From positions 1,463,167 to 1,527,166 of the forward strand of contig CM067075.1 of assembly GCA_033980235.1 (NCBI GenBank): 64,000 bases of DNA, written 5' to 3'. Made by a program: the position numbers and the translations under genes. The notes below the pieces were generated by a model that was given only the letters and a program-made list of their open reading frames with translations, was not told the DNA's origin and did not search any database. Origin of the DNA: Diadema setosum. Taxonomy: Eukaryota; Echinodermata; Echinoidea; Diadematoida; Diadematidae. Of this stretch, positions 35,601-47,417 are shown one piece after another (the first letter of the stretch is position 1; each line of letters opens with the position of its first letter).

Positions 35601-36055
35601 AGTGTTGATTTATTCTTGAAAGTATTATTTTCCCTTCTCTTGGCTATCCTCCTGACAGACTTCCAATAACTTGCTATATCAATAGTTAGTGATGATGATT
35701 CCATTATTTGTAACTGCTCAAAATGTGCACATCGGTTTCACTTGAATAATTCATCAAACAATATTCATCAAATAATAAAAAAAAAATCAACACATCACAG
35801 ATGACACAAACAGAGATTTACCAGATTACAGGCATACAATCATTGAAATTAGAACTGAAACTTTGCCTCGGACAACCTATGAAAGTACTCTACAGAGGGT
35901 GCTTTGCTTACTACAGGATGGCAGGGTATTCCGCAAAGAAGGAGCCACTCTTCCACAACTTTCTGTGAGCGAGAAATTTTTTGATCAGTGTTTAATACGT
36001 GCTATTTTCTGCATGACATTGCGTCTGCAGAGTTTGGCCGCAATTCGCCCGTAGA
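29624..36055. other. No confident gene over about 6.4 kb
   Basis: The stretch is AT-rich. It holds TAGGCCTA at 29881-29888 and 35570-35577, a GATCGATC-centred palindrome near 30551-30570, poly-G runs near 31167-31186 and 33817-33829, and a purine-rich tract at 33056-33180. It also has TGACGTCA at 33620-33627 and poly-C/poly-A at 34547-34571. A 145-codon minus-strand frame (33914-34351) is the longest non-repeat frame, but it crosses a poly-T stretch and has no motif. A gapped A-box-like TGGTATAGTGG near 32306 lacks a B-box. Confidence 0.5.
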
Positions 36056-36677
36056 TTGCGTGTGGGATATGTGAAAGTAAGTTTTACTTCAGAAGCAAAG
36101 GGTTTGAGGTGTGTTACTGACAATCTTTCTCAAGAGAATTGTGAAAATTTTTCATTATTTTTTGATAACCGATTACTAGTAATTATAACTCTTTATTCTA
36201 GTTTGATACTACCTTATTTAAACTACGGGATCCTTGCTTGGGGTAATACATATCAGATAAACATATCATATGATAAACTTTTTTTTTATTGCAAAAGAAA
36301 GCGCTCAGAATTATTTTTAACCTACATACCCGAGAACATACAGGTGCTTTGTTTTTTTTTTTACCATAAAATATTAAGAATAAAAGCTTTGTATGTGTTT
36401 CAACTTTGCCAGTTCATGTTTAATTATAACAGCAATTTTTTACCCAAAATATTTTACGACTCATTTCATTGAAACAATCATACATAACTATCCCACGCGA
36501 CGATCCGATGAATTCCATCTTCCACTAATGAGAACTGCACATGCCCAAAATACATTTCTTTATACAGGACCAAGACTTTGGAATAATCTAGATAATAGTT
36601 TAAAAGATTCCCCTAAATTTGTCACATTTAAACACAAATTCAGAAAATACCTATTCTCTACTTATAATTCTAGATAA
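36056..36677 (+). pseudogene. CR1/L2-like non-LTR retrotransposon, reverse transcriptase C-terminal remnant
   Basis: The first frame (36056-36472) contains LYSSLILPYLNYGILAWGNT, the signature LYxSLILPYLNYGxxxWG that follows the catalytic fingers and palm of CR1/L2-type reverse transcriptases. It continues to FMFNYNSNFLPKIF. A frameshift near 36465 moves the reading to a second frame (to 36677) with HNYPTRRSDEFHLP, then AQNTFLYTGPRLWNNLDNSL and FKHKFRKYLFSTY, which matches the usual C-terminal end of these proteins. The catalytic YxDD region and the endonuclease are missing, so the element is dead and 5'-truncated. Degeneration is also clear in the stretch that should resemble LQKRALRII. Strand and end agree with the 3' UTR that follows. 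Confidence 0.85.
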
Positions 36678-37362
36678 TTCACATTGCTTTAATTCATGCT
36701 TGAGCTTTCACTTGTCCTGATGTCGCAGTACTCGGCGTGTTCTGTATGCAGACCTCTCTTCTTTCTTCTCTCCTCTTCCTTTCCTGCTTTGTTCGTCGTA
36801 GACTTGTATTGTTATCGTCTTCTCTCTTCTCGGTACTGTCTCGCGTTTTATATGTGTGTGGGTATTTGAATGTGTGTACGAGTGTGTTGTCCTTGTCATT
36901 TTCCCGGTACACGCGGTTCAATGAACAGTGTCGAGGCATTAGCATTGATACTTTATTTCTATTTTTTATTTTTTCCCGACCTGAGTATCTCAAAATAACT
37001 ACATGTATATCTCTGCAAATGACTTAAATTATAATCTATATTAAATACAATAGCTATAAAAAAATTTGAATAATATATTGTTTACTCATTATTTATCTAG
37101 CGATCCACATCACACAAGCTTTGCTTTTTAGTGGATCACTATTTTCCATAATCAAATTTACTTTCCGCACGCCCACGACGCACGCCCACGAAGTATATAT
37201 GTGAATTGTTCCTCCTAATTATTGTACATATATGATTTATCTCGTATACTAGATGAATCTTTTGCCAATGTTTGAACAATATCATTTCATGACATGTATA
37301 CTTTGTACTATGTTTTGATTTTCGTTGATTGGAAATAAACTATGATTGAATTGAACTGAAAT
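36678..37362 (+). mobile_element. 3' UTR and tail of the CR1/L2-like element
   Basis: This follows the retroelement stop on the same strand. It ends with GGAAATAAACTATGATTGAA and a short run of GAATT/GAACT words near 37345-37361. That is the usual ending of these elements: an AATAAA-like signal followed by a short simple-sequence tail. The boundary at 37362 is where the pentamer-like tail stops. Confidence 0.6.
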
Positions 37363-39729
37363 AGTATGAAGATAATAGTTCAGCACCACAGTATAGGGCC
37401 TACATTGAAACATATAACATTAAAGCAGACCGGCGGAAAAAAAAAAGAAGAAGAAGTTTTTAGTTTCTTTCTTGACACTTGCATGTGCTAAATGTTGGAT
37501 TGTTGCCGCTTTCTGTGTTAGTGCTCGCCGTTACATTTCAAGGTCTTATCATCAAGTGAAACCACATTAACATAATTAATAGAGAGGGAATTATTTGAAT
37601 GTATTTTTCGCATGTAATCCCGTGACAAACATTCGTGTAGTTGTATAGCATCAATACAATCTAACATTGATATGGAGTTATCGCGTAATATCGAAAGCAT
37701 CCTTGAAGAGCGTGTTTGGTGGGACAAACACACACACATAGAGACACACACACTGATGAGGATTAAAGGCAGAGGTACGAACTCTTCGATTCCTCACTTA
37801 TTTACCGCGTTCAAGGTCACGTGGTTGTTGATGTCACGAGAACAGACAACAGATTGAGGGTCACGTCGCACTTTGTAATCGCATTACGATTCGATTGCTT
37901 CTCATTCCATGATTGGCAGACGATCATTGCAGGCTCAGTTCAATCTTACGACTCCCTCACTCACTACTAACGAGGTAGCAACGAGTGTCTATTCATTACT
38001 GGCGAGGAGACAGTACGCTGGCTTCTAGATTTGTCCTCTTTTCCAACTTTTCTTTCTACCCTGAGAGGTATTTTACCGTGATCATCGGTATGGCTACGAT
38101 TGAATCACGCTCGTAAATTGAACAGTGGTTTATTACGTGTTATTGTGTTCTCTTTCTCGGCACATTTTTTTTTTCCTTCCTTGATAATGGTTTGACATCC
38201 CAAGCGGTTTGAATGCTGACGCACTTAGAGTGGATGATAATGATTGTTAGACTTGCTTCTTTCAACATCAGTTCCCGCCTCCACAATCCTTCTCAACGTT
38301 GAAAGCCCTCCTTGGTTCAAACTGTGAGTGTGAGACCTGAGGATAAACTCCGAAGAAATGCGTGCGTCTTTTTGTTCTACTTGAATAGAAACACAAATGT
38401 CTCCCCGGTACACTTACTGTTTATAAAGCAATTCAAACTACATTAATGTAGCGTCATATTATTGCCTGTCAATCGAGCGTGCATGACGTATCCTAGCAAC
38501 AAGGGGCCACCTCTAGGGGGCTTTGGGAGCTTCCACCGGAAACTGAATCATATCTGGCAATCACATGGGAGAGGAGCATTATGTTTCGACAGAAGTCACG
38601 ACTCTGTCGCTTGAGAAGGCGTACTCACATTTCTTTTTATGTCTCTCTCTCTCTCACACGCAAGAAATCCTCAAGCACTTTAACAGCAGTCACTCTTAGT
38701 TCCTTGGCATGTTTTGTATAATAAGACATTTAAGCCTTCTAGGCGTTGGTAAAGGTTACTTGAACGGTCTTAGATGTTTTGGCTCTGAGACACCCACTTT
38801 GCACGGCGAAAATGCAATGATGTTTAATTCATAACGCTTGAAACGATGTGTTTATGAATGGCAAGTTATCAGAATTTGAATGATTGTCAATCTGGATGTT
38901 TTATAATGTTTAACACGCGATCATCATCGATATGTTAATGTTTTCGTGAATTATGATATCAGAAAAAAACATATACGTTCCAGGGAAGTAGTAACCATAT
39001 AAAGTAGACACACCGGCATTGTTTTTGAACGTCTTTCTGACCTTGTTCTGTCTAAGAGTTGTTAGCTAGAGGCTTGAGTAACTAAGAATATAAGAGAATT
39101 CTGGAAAGTTCTTGTCCGGGAAGGTCGTTTATTTTTCTTTTTGACGAATTGTAAAAAAAAAAGTAAGAAAAAACAATTTGCCTTCATGTTCCTTTACTAG
39201 TTGAAAAATGTGACCCCCCCCCCCCATCATGTTATGCCAGGGTAAAAGATGTATTTTCGCCAATCACTACTAGTAGGACCTATATATATAGGTTGATTTG
39301 ACAAGGGATAACTCTTGACCCTGCACATTTGAATACACAAGTACATGTTTTATAAAACGCATGCGATTCATGACTATGTTTTAATGATGGCAAACTATAT
39401 TAGATCTTGCTTTTGAGGTTGCCATTTTGCGAACACTTAAGACGTAAGACGTAAGGATTTTGTTTTAAAACTTGAAGCCAATGACATTTGATAAATGACT
39501 TAATCCAATTATTTAAGTGGAACAGTCACGTCTCACATACCAATCAAGCCAATCTGTGACACAGATTTTGAAAACGGATAATATCGAAAGAGAATGTTAA
39601 CTAGAATTTCAGGAAAAGGATCTGTCGTCTAACTTCATTCAACATACACGGGATACCTTGGGACAGGGAGGTGAGCTTGGGACGAGTGAATAGCGTGATA
39701 TGGCTGGTTGGATATTCAATATAAAGCGG

Positions 39730-39772
<43 letters not shown>

Positions 39773-40537
39773 AAATTAGGGAGTATCAGGAACAAAATAA
39801 ATGCATACCACCGACCCGGGTGTTCATGTGACTAATTGGAGGTTTGAAATGATTCCCATACCTGGTAAGAATCAATTCTTCCCTTCTTCACTCGATGGTT
39901 GCATTGCTTAGGATATTAGATGGGGTTCTTGACTTGCCTATACGAGGAGAGAAGTGGGGCAACAATGACAATTATGGGTTATTGTGGAGTACAAGAGCAA
40001 TTTCCTTTTAAAAATAACTTACTTCTTGTCTCATGCGGTTATAAAACAAATCATAACGTGTGTGCATGAGGCCAAGGAGTACTACACACGGCAGGACGAG
40101 CACACATGTGAGAAAAGGACAGGCAAGAGTAGAAAAAACTCGGGATGAGGAACTTCCTGACAGGAGCTGGGTCGGAAGTCTAATACACCTGCTATACGAA
40201 AGGTGACGAAGCTTGGCTTTAGGCTGAAAAACGACTTTATTAGTTTAACATCTCATTCAGACAGAGCGGCAGCAGTAACTAGTCATAGCCGAGACAATTA
40301 CCTTTCTGACGCAGCAGTGCTTGGCCTCTAGACCAAGATAATCATGGAAATTCTGGAAAGGCTAAAACCAATAAGACATCAGAATCTCATTAGCATTCCC
40401 ATGCTATCTTCTTTCCATTCTCAGCTCTTAAAAGAAACAGTAGCACTGCATCCACTACAAAGAGTTTACAGGCGATTCAACATCTTGTTCAAGTTTGTTG
40501 AAATAGTTAGACTAAAATTTGATCAAATAATAAATAA

Positions 40538-40601
<64 letters not shown>

Positions 40602-40909
40602 TTGAGGTTTCATTAACATCGGACCTAAAAAAGAAGATGGTTGAAATTTGCCCGTTCTCAAAATAGCAATAGCAAGTGTGTCTAGGATATAAGTGACAAC
40701 CATATACGAATAAAAGATGGAGTGATGGCGTCAAGGAGACGTAAGATTCCCTTTAAGCTCCACACAATATTTCAAATTCTTTGAATACTTGAATAGTTAT
40801 AATTATATTTTTCAATACTTGGATTTCTTTTGTGTATTTGATATGAAAGTAAAAAGGAAAACTTGCCTCCTTTGCCGCTCATTGCCTTTATACAGGACTC
40901 AACTTTACC
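37363..40909. other. No gene seen over about 3.5 kb
   Basis: AT-rich DNA with a GA-rich tract at 39733-39770, a poly-C run near 39212-39224, and a (TA)n tract at 40542-40600. No exon, RNA gene or element is recognised. Confidence 0.5.
40542..40600. repeat. (TA)n microsatellite
   Basis: Pure TA run of about 58 bp following AAATAAATAAATA. Confidence 0.95.
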
Positions 40910-40910
40910 G

Positions 40911-41099
40911 GTGGCCCGGTGGACAGGGGCCACTAAAAATTGATGTCGGACCATCAAATGTATCTTTTGGTGGCCCGATCGGGCAACCAAGATTCAAAGT
41001 GGATTGTTAGTTCTGATTCGTTTAAGGGCCACTTCATATCTTTCATTCGGGCCATCGAAATTTCAGGTTAGAGATTTTAGTGGCCCGAACGGGCAACCA
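40911..41099. repeat. GTGGCCCGNNCGGGCAACC repeated block
   Basis: GTGGCCCGATCGGGCAACCA at 40970-40989 recurs as GTGGCCCGAACGGGCAACCA at 41080-41099, 110 bp apart. A partial unit GTGGCCCGGT sits at 40911. Each unit carries the self-complementary core CCCGNNCGGG. It looks like a degenerate tandem repeat inside a dispersed element and lies just upstream of a retroelement tail. Confidence 0.65.
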
Positions 41100-41218
41100 G
41101 ACAAAAATAAAAGAATGTCGATCCCTGCCCCATGTAAGCTAACTTTGGTGACCTTTATGGTGAAGAGGCTGTATTTGGGAGTCAATCAGTAGGCAATGAG
41201 AATGAGGGATGCGGAGCT

Positions 41219-41484
41219 GTGCGGACATCATCCACAGGTCAGCTCAAAAGTGATCCAGAGAAGATTGACATTTTCAGGTCAGTGTCAATGGCATCCGGAG
41301 CTGACGTACGCCATACACTCAATGTTTCTTTTGGAGCACTGATATTCAAGAAGAGAGGAAGACCCCCGAGGAATTATGTTGATTGGTTGAGGATGAATAC
41401 TGGTCTCCAGGAGACATCGCTGAGATAATGAAACACAAAGCCTGCTGGCAAGAACTTATCTATAGATCTCGGGAGTTCCCCTGA
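41219..41484 (+). pseudogene. Non-LTR retrotransposon C-terminal remnant with frameshift
   Basis: The frame open at 41219-41428 contains KKRGRPPRNYVDWLRMNTGL. A one- or two-base shift just after this (near 41412) continues the reading as GDIAEIMKHKACWQELIYRS then REFP and a stop at 41482-41484. GRP-x(4)-DWL-x(4)-TG, then a helix ending in C-W-x-x-L-I-x-x-S, matches the general form of the extreme C-terminus of RTE-type retroelement proteins, where GRP, a D-x-L block and a final W-x-x-L recur. Only this tail is present. Family assignment is tentative; an alternative is a host AT-hook (RGRP) fragment, which seems less likely. Confidence 0.5.
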
Positions 41485-42519
41485 CTGCCGAATCATGGAT
41501 CAAATCGTAATTTCATTGAAGATATTGTGCATATACAAGTGGGAAAAATTGTGCGTTAGAGGCATCATCCTGCACCAAGACCTATATTCAAATGCTGTTG
41601 ACAACATTTGTACTCGATGAACACATGTGGGACTTTGGTATTCCACGATACATTTCATACTTCAAGTCCTTCTGAGATGAAATGGTTACCATTCTGCTTT
41701 TTTGCGTTTTATCGATTTTGCAAAATTAATCGACCATATTTTTATCCCTCTCCCTTAAAGCGCATAGAGACACTACGGTAGTGATATGCGCTATAAGCAC
41801 TGTGTTATATACAGGAAAAGTCTGATTGACTACGGGAAAGACCGTTGACTATCAGGAAAGTCTGATACAGTATTCCATCACGGACTAGGCACAACTACTG
41901 GCTGGGATGTCTCTATTGGGGCCGGAGGTGTGAGTTTTGCGTCAGTGAAAGACAAGATGAGGTGGGTCTCTGAACCGTTTATCTTCGTGATAGTAAATCG
42001 GAGCATGACGTTGGCAATGTAAGTCCATTGAAAAGCTATCAGGGATTCATGTTTGTCATGTTTTTTAAACTGATTTCATCCTTTCATCTTTGGCTCTTCG
42101 TGGAGGGAACCAGTCCATGGATGCGTCGTTGCTACGCCAAACGCGCACATACAAACTGCGCGGTTACCATGCACTGTGGCAACAACTACCACCAGTTTAG
42201 ACGCATTCCATCACAAGCAGGTTAGTTTTGAAATCCGTCCGACCAGGAGCAGACGTATACCCTTGTGTGTATGTTCTGCTTCAGAAACGGATTTTTAATC
42301 TAACATCACATCGCATCCTGGTCGCTGATGAAGAATGCGATGACTAACCTGTTTGGTGTCTTGTTTCAAAAACATGCGCTTTCCTCGCCAGGACAAAGCG
42401 TTTTAATGCCATTTTAGGTTTTAATCTCATATATATATATACATATATATATGGCGTAGAATATCATTCCAAATATCAGTTTAACAAACACAGAGACATA
42501 GGTTGCTTTTAGAATTTTG
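41485..42519. other. No gene seen; possible dispersed repeat end
   Basis: The segment TTAAAGCGCATAGAGACACT near 41755 followed by GTGATATGCGCTATAAGCAC near 41782 carries a partly inverted GCGCAT/ATGCGC pair. It resembles the 3' ends of short interspersed repeats in echinoderm DNA. A 65-residue frame at 42028-42225 ends at a possible splice donor (GCAGGTTAGT) but has no recognised motif. Confidence 0.4.
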
Positions 42520-42860
42520 AGCGAGGTAGATCAGGCTGGTTTCTGCCTTTCAATCAATTACTGGTTCGGGTTCGGGCCCGGGTTTGAGTCCAAGCAAGTC
42601 TTACTGGGCAATGTCATGTGTTATGATGGCGTCTCTCTAGTAAGAGACCAAACACTCTGTCCCTCGGATAGAACATTAGAAGGAGGCCCCATGTATGAGA
42701 GAGAGTAGCAATTCATTCACGTTAAAGCTCTCTCTTTTCATTTAGCAGGGTGCACGACCCAGTAAAGTGGTCTGCCCAAAGTACATACAACTGAACCCCA
42801 TGGAAGACCAGCTAGTGCAGCTGAATCTGGGCCATCCAGCAATTCTGACAGATGAAAAAT
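42520..42860 (+). repeat. tRNA-derived SINE (degenerate head)
   Basis: A B-box-like GGTTTGAGTCC lies at 42581-42591. The body contains CTCTGTCCCTCGGATAGAAC, GGAGGCCCCATGTATGAGAG and a CACGTTAAAGC word near 42719, which fit tRNA-SINE bodies known from sea urchins and relatives. The A-box is not clear. An ATCAAATCAAA word near 42858 may be the tail. It lies about 130 bp left of the 1.6 kb CACAGTGTGG element. Confidence 0.65.
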
Positions 42861-43030
42861 CAAATCAAACATATTACTATATTCAGGACAAACTTGTCTC
42901 TACTTGGAAATCTGAGTACGCTTTCATAATAATTATTTTCTCCTCAACATTATTGCTAACGTTTTAGCCACAAAGGATTGTACCTGGAAATTACTGGCAA
43001 ACCCTTATGGAACAAACACAGTGTTACCAC

Positions 43031-43720
43031 AGTGTGTTCACATAGTTGACTATGCGTAAACAATGTGTTAACCATGTGGTCACAGTATTGTCACAGTGTG
43101 GTATTTGAGATCACATAGTGTACCACATAATTGGCATACCGAACACAGAGTGGCACACATATACCACAGTGTGGTATAGTGTTACGACAGTGTGTTCACA
43201 TAGTTGACTATGTGTAAACAATGTGCTAACCATGTGGTCACAGCGTTGTCACGGTGTGAGATTTGAGATCACATAGTGTACCACATTATTGGCATCCTGA
43301 ACACAGAGTGACACACAAATACCACAGTGTGGTATATATCGAACCATGTGTAAACCCTGTGTTCATAATGCTCCCACAGTCTGGTATTTCAGTTTAAGTG
43401 TTTTACCACATAATCCCCACATAGATCACATACTGAACACACTGTGATTCCTGTTTGACACAGTGTGGCATATTTTTAACTATGTGTAAACCCTGTGTTG
43501 ATAGTGTTGTCACACTGTGGAATTTCAGATCATTCATTTACCACATAATCCACACAGACTTACCACAGTGTGGTATATATTGAACTTGTGTAAACCCTGT
43601 GCTCGGTGTTGTCACTTTGTGGGTTTCAGATCATTCACCCGCATCATCTCCACATACTTGGCATACTAAACACACAGTGTGGTATATATTGAAATATGTG
43701 TACTCCTGTGTCCATAATGT
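43031..43720. repeat. Six-unit degenerate tandem array within the 1.6 kb element
   Basis: The anchor word TGTGTAAAC (or variant) occurs at 43057, 43215, 43351, 43487, 43591 and 43701, so successive unit lengths are 158, 136, 136, 104 and 110 bp. Each unit contains ACCACAGTGTGGTAT, the anchor, a central TTGTCACAGTGTGG, CAGATCACATAGTG and CACATAATCC words in the same order. Confidence 0.8.
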
Positions 43721-44129
43721 TGTTACACTCAAGTGGGAATGCTGAGGTACAGAATGTGATACTTCATGCGGTATTCCTGTGGTATTCCTGTGGTGACACT
43801 GTGGTATTCCTGTGATGACACTGTGGTATTCCTGTGGTAACACTGTGGTATTCCTGTGGTACAGACTTTGCATAGCTCATGAATATTTATAAAAAGCAAC
43901 CTAAATTTGAGAAAATTCATAAAATACTTCTAAATTCGGAGTATTTGTGATGGGATTTCCTGTGAACTATTGTCTAATCATGTTATGTTATACCAATGTC
44001 ATAAATTTTGTTATGAAAAGGTAATTTCATATTCAATAACGGTGTTATCTAGTTAGTAACCGTGCCTTCATGCATTACAAATATTGATACATCTGATGAC
44101 TATGTGGTATTAGATGCTTTTGATGACTA

Positions 44130-44280
44130 TGTGGTGACTACCACATTGTACTGTGGTGGACTATGTGGTGACTGCCACAGTGTGGTAGACTATGTGGTGA
44201 ATACCATAGTGTGGTGGACTATGTGGTGACTGCCACAGTGTGGTAGACTATGTGGTGAATACCATAGTGTGGTGGATTTA
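44130..44280. repeat. 33/66 bp tandem array within the 1.6 kb element
   Basis: GGACTATGTGGTGACTGCCA followed by CAGTGTGGTAGACTATGTGG and TGAATACCATAGTGTGG repeats twice with almost no change. A diverged copy precedes it and another follows. Confidence 0.8.
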
Positions 44281-44611
44281 TAATATGTGGTGACTACCAC
44301 AGTGTAATGGACTATGTGATTATAACCCTATGGTCATAGTGTGTGAGACTGTGGTTTGATTCACAGTGTTTTTAATATGTGTTTTGGACCATGTGTTGCA
44401 CAGTGTGCTGACGCTGTGTATCACACTGTGGTAAATACACAGTGTTACCACACGTCCCAACATCACATATTAAACACATATTAAACACATGTGTTCGACA
44501 CTGTGTTACACATTGTGTTCCACACTGTGTTCGACACTGTGTGCCACACTGTGTTGCACACTGTGTTACATGGTGTGGTAAAACTGTGTTCTTTCCATAT
44601 GGGAATTGGCA

Positions 44612-45175
44612 GCATCATGCAGTCATTCCTCATCAAAAAAGTGGTATCAAAATTTTCTAACTAGAGAGGTATAATCCAAATATTTCTTTCTCCCTAATTA
44701 AAAATATTTCCCAGCTGAAAATAGTGAACTAACTTTAGAAAACAAAAACGAAGCAGACTGTTTTGAATGAGAACAGAAACAAGGAACAGTATTAAAATAA
44801 TTGACTTCAACTAATGAATGCAGAAAGAGATTTTAGTATCAGAAGCAGGTTGTCCCGTTTGGGAAGTCTTCATTACATTCACAAATTTCTTTTAGGATAA
44901 AGGATTATTCACCGTTCCTCCTTATGATTAAATCTTCTCTACGGAAAAAAAAAAATGTCATCAAACCTCATGACACAAAAACATTGATATCACTCCAGTT
45001 CTGTCATGACACACCAGTCCAAAATAAGATTGTCCTACATTAAGAATTCCATCGAAAGAAGTGGATCAGGCTGAGATGAAATGACATAACAAGTGGTTCT
45101 GACTTTACAGAGTTCACTGTCTTCTCGTTGACCCGCGTGGATGGTATCTTGTCATGATTTCCTTGTCACGTACCG
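44612..45175. other. No gene seen
   Basis: AT-rich DNA with a poly-A run near 44945-44954. Nothing recognised. Confidence 0.55.
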
Positions 45176-45501
45176 CGACTAAACTTTCCTTGCCTTCGCT
45201 AAAAGTAAGCTTCTCAAGTTGTCGCGTGGGTTTATTTCATTCACCATCGCGGTGGAATCGATACGGCTTACCCCCGTATCGGGCAGAGCCTTGGCATCGT
45301 AGCCCAGAGCCATCGCGTCAACAGGAACGGTTTTGTCCGCTGCCACATGATCGGTCTGCAGGACTTGAGGTGGTTCGGCTGCGGAAACGCCAGGCTCAAA
45401 TGCCTCTCGATTTATCTTACCCAGACTCCGTTTCATGGATTTGAAAGAGCACTGGTTTCTTGGCCGCACTCTCAGGAACACCATACGTCATGCCCGCTGT
45501 A
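45176..45501 (-). CDS. Candidate coding segment of unknown function (exon or frameshifted relic)
   Basis: The segment is clearly more GC-rich than its surroundings. On the minus strand a possible acceptor (CTAAC branch-like word, then TTTAACAG ending at 45502) opens a frame containing AGMTYGVPESAAKKPVLFQI then HETESG. That frame meets GGGTAAGA near 45420-45415, which is at once a good splice donor and an in-frame stop. One base over, a second frame starts KINREAFEPGVSAAEPP, continues through TVPVDAMALGYDAKALPDTG and NEINPRDNLRSLLLAKARKV, and stops at about 45179. Two readings are possible: an 81 nt exon (45421-45501) with donor GTAAGA, or one continuous protein of about 105 residues broken by a one-base shift (a pseudogene, mobile-element relic or assembly error). 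No domain is recognised. Confidence 0.35.
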
Positions 45502-47417
45502 CTGTTAAATGGTTAGTTTCCAATTAGGAAATGGCAATTCGTTCAATGACATGTCGACTGGATGTAATGGATGATCTGTGCTTCTAACACTCTAAAAGTA
45601 AAGCGCGTGAAGCTATAACTTATTAACGTGAAACAATAGGGCAAGTACTTGGATACTTGTGTTCCCTCATTAATCTAACACCAGCTCACATCTCAATGCA
45701 ATCATGCAGTAGTACAGTATAGCTGCTACTCTTCATCTTGTTTCTTACCACCTTCTGTGGATTCTTGAGGGAAAAGAAGCAACCAAAGTCTACAAGGATA
45801 AAGCAAGCGTTGGCTGCGCATGCGCATGTTTGAAGATTTCTGAAGAACTGAGCAAAAGCCACCGCATGATGAAGTAGAAACGGAAATAAAACCGAAACAT
45901 CGTGTGAATGTAAGTGCAGTTCATGATGCCTATTCTTAAATATTCCATAAAGTATAAACATAATATAATTATTGAATAAACTCGAGGAAAAGAAATATAA
46001 AAAACAAGAAATGAAAAAAAAAATCGAATCCAAGCAAAGCCAGGAGTTCAAAGAAAAAATTCTTCAGAGCCTCCTAACTGGAATTGAAATATTTTTAGAA
46101 GAGATGGATAATAACAAACTCATTTCGATTTTTTTTTATTCAATAATTCAAAATATTCGAACATTCTTTGCAACCATCGTCAAATCCGATGAGAAAAATC
46201 TCCCGTACGGCTCCCAGCCTGCCTAACCCAGGTGGTAATCGCACACCGCCCAGCGCTCTGGGCAAATTGTTCCAGCCCTATGCACTGCTAATCATAGTTC
46301 AACGACAGACAAGCAGAAACTCAACTCGTGACTCTTTTTCTTCTTCCTTCATTTTTTCTTTAGTGTGCTCCTTAATTAGGTTATCTTACTGGAAGCCAAA
46401 TGAAAAGACCGGCCCATGGTGGATAGCGTGATGTCGTGAGGGGTGGGTAATTTGGAGAAATCAATACCAGAAATTAGTTTGATGTCAGAAAACATCGCGG
46501 GGCGTTGTCGGAAATGGGAGATTCGCAAAGACCGGACCAACTTAACTCACTGATCAACCAAGACGACAAATAACCAGTACTCTTCTCTTCTTTGCCGCCC
46601 TTTGCTTGATCAGCACGGCTGCCCAGTCAATCAAAGCTAAATTTCACCCAGTTTTGAGAAGTAATGGAGATCATACGAATGTGTTTGTTTGTCCATCTGC
46701 TAATTTTATTCCATTTGGGACGCCATGATAATGACGTCATAATGAAGGTCGCATGGAAACATTTCGACTTCAAGAGCTGCCTCTGCTTTGATCAATTTAG
46801 ACATCATCTAAGCATCATCTTAGCGAAGTTAGCAGAATCACTACGCTCTGAAAGTTTTCTGGCTGAACTTGCGATATCTCAGTTCTGTGAGTGAGTGTGT
46901 GCGCGTCTTCATGCCCAATTTCGTTTTCTTTGGTGTGTACGCAAAGAAGTAGTGATTGGTATTGGAAAGCTGGAAATATATTTAGGTCAATATACTGCTT
47001 ATAGGACAATGTCTTCAACATGATTCAGAAACTCATCGACTTTTTGTAAAAGTAATCAAAGCTGACTACTTGTGACATATCTGCTGCCACGACAAAAGAA
47101 ATTATTGCTCAAGAGGGAAAAACAAACAAAAAAAGAATATGGTGCCCACACAGAACAACATGTGGTAACGATTATAGTATGTCACTTATACACCCTGTGC
47201 CACGAAAACTTAAGATTTTTGTTTCTAATTTGGGTTTTACTTTTAATGTAATGAAACGTACTTGCATCTTTCCTTAAAGATAATTAATCGCACCAAACAG
47301 ACACAAGGTTCTAGAGTAGGGGCAAAGCGGATTGTGTCGACCGTGGATCTCGTGGATACATAGATGGTCGAATAATTAATAAGGAAACGTTTGGCAAGAT
47401 ACAGATGGACGCAGATG
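45502..47417. other. No gene seen
   Basis: AT-rich DNA with TGACGTCA at 46732-46739 and small purine or pyrimidine tracts. No exon is recognised. Confidence 0.5.

Larger units (their letters stand above)
42995..44611. mobile_element. 1.6 kb TIR element made of CACAGTGTGG-type repeats
   Basis: The left end TGGCAAACCCTTATGGAACA and then AACACAGTGTTACCACA is matched, on the opposite strand, by the right end TGCCAATTCCCATATGGAAA and then GAACACAGTTTTACCACA. These are imperfect terminal inverted repeats of about 40 bp. Almost all of the interior consists of words such as ACCACAGTGTGGT, CACACTGTG, CTATGTGGT and TGTGTAAACCCTGTG. The left half (43030-43720) holds about six tandem units. The middle (43770-43865) is a short TGTGGTATTCC array, the next part (44130-44280) a 33/66 bp array, and the right end (44480-44570) a run of CACTGTGTT words. 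Gene-free. Most likely a non-autonomous DNA transposon with massively repeated subterminal motifs; no family is recognised. Confidence 0.75.

Noticed and set aside
43020..44590. A CRISPR-like array
   Set aside because: Units vary in length and sequence, there are no uniform unique spacers, and the genomic context is an animal genome.
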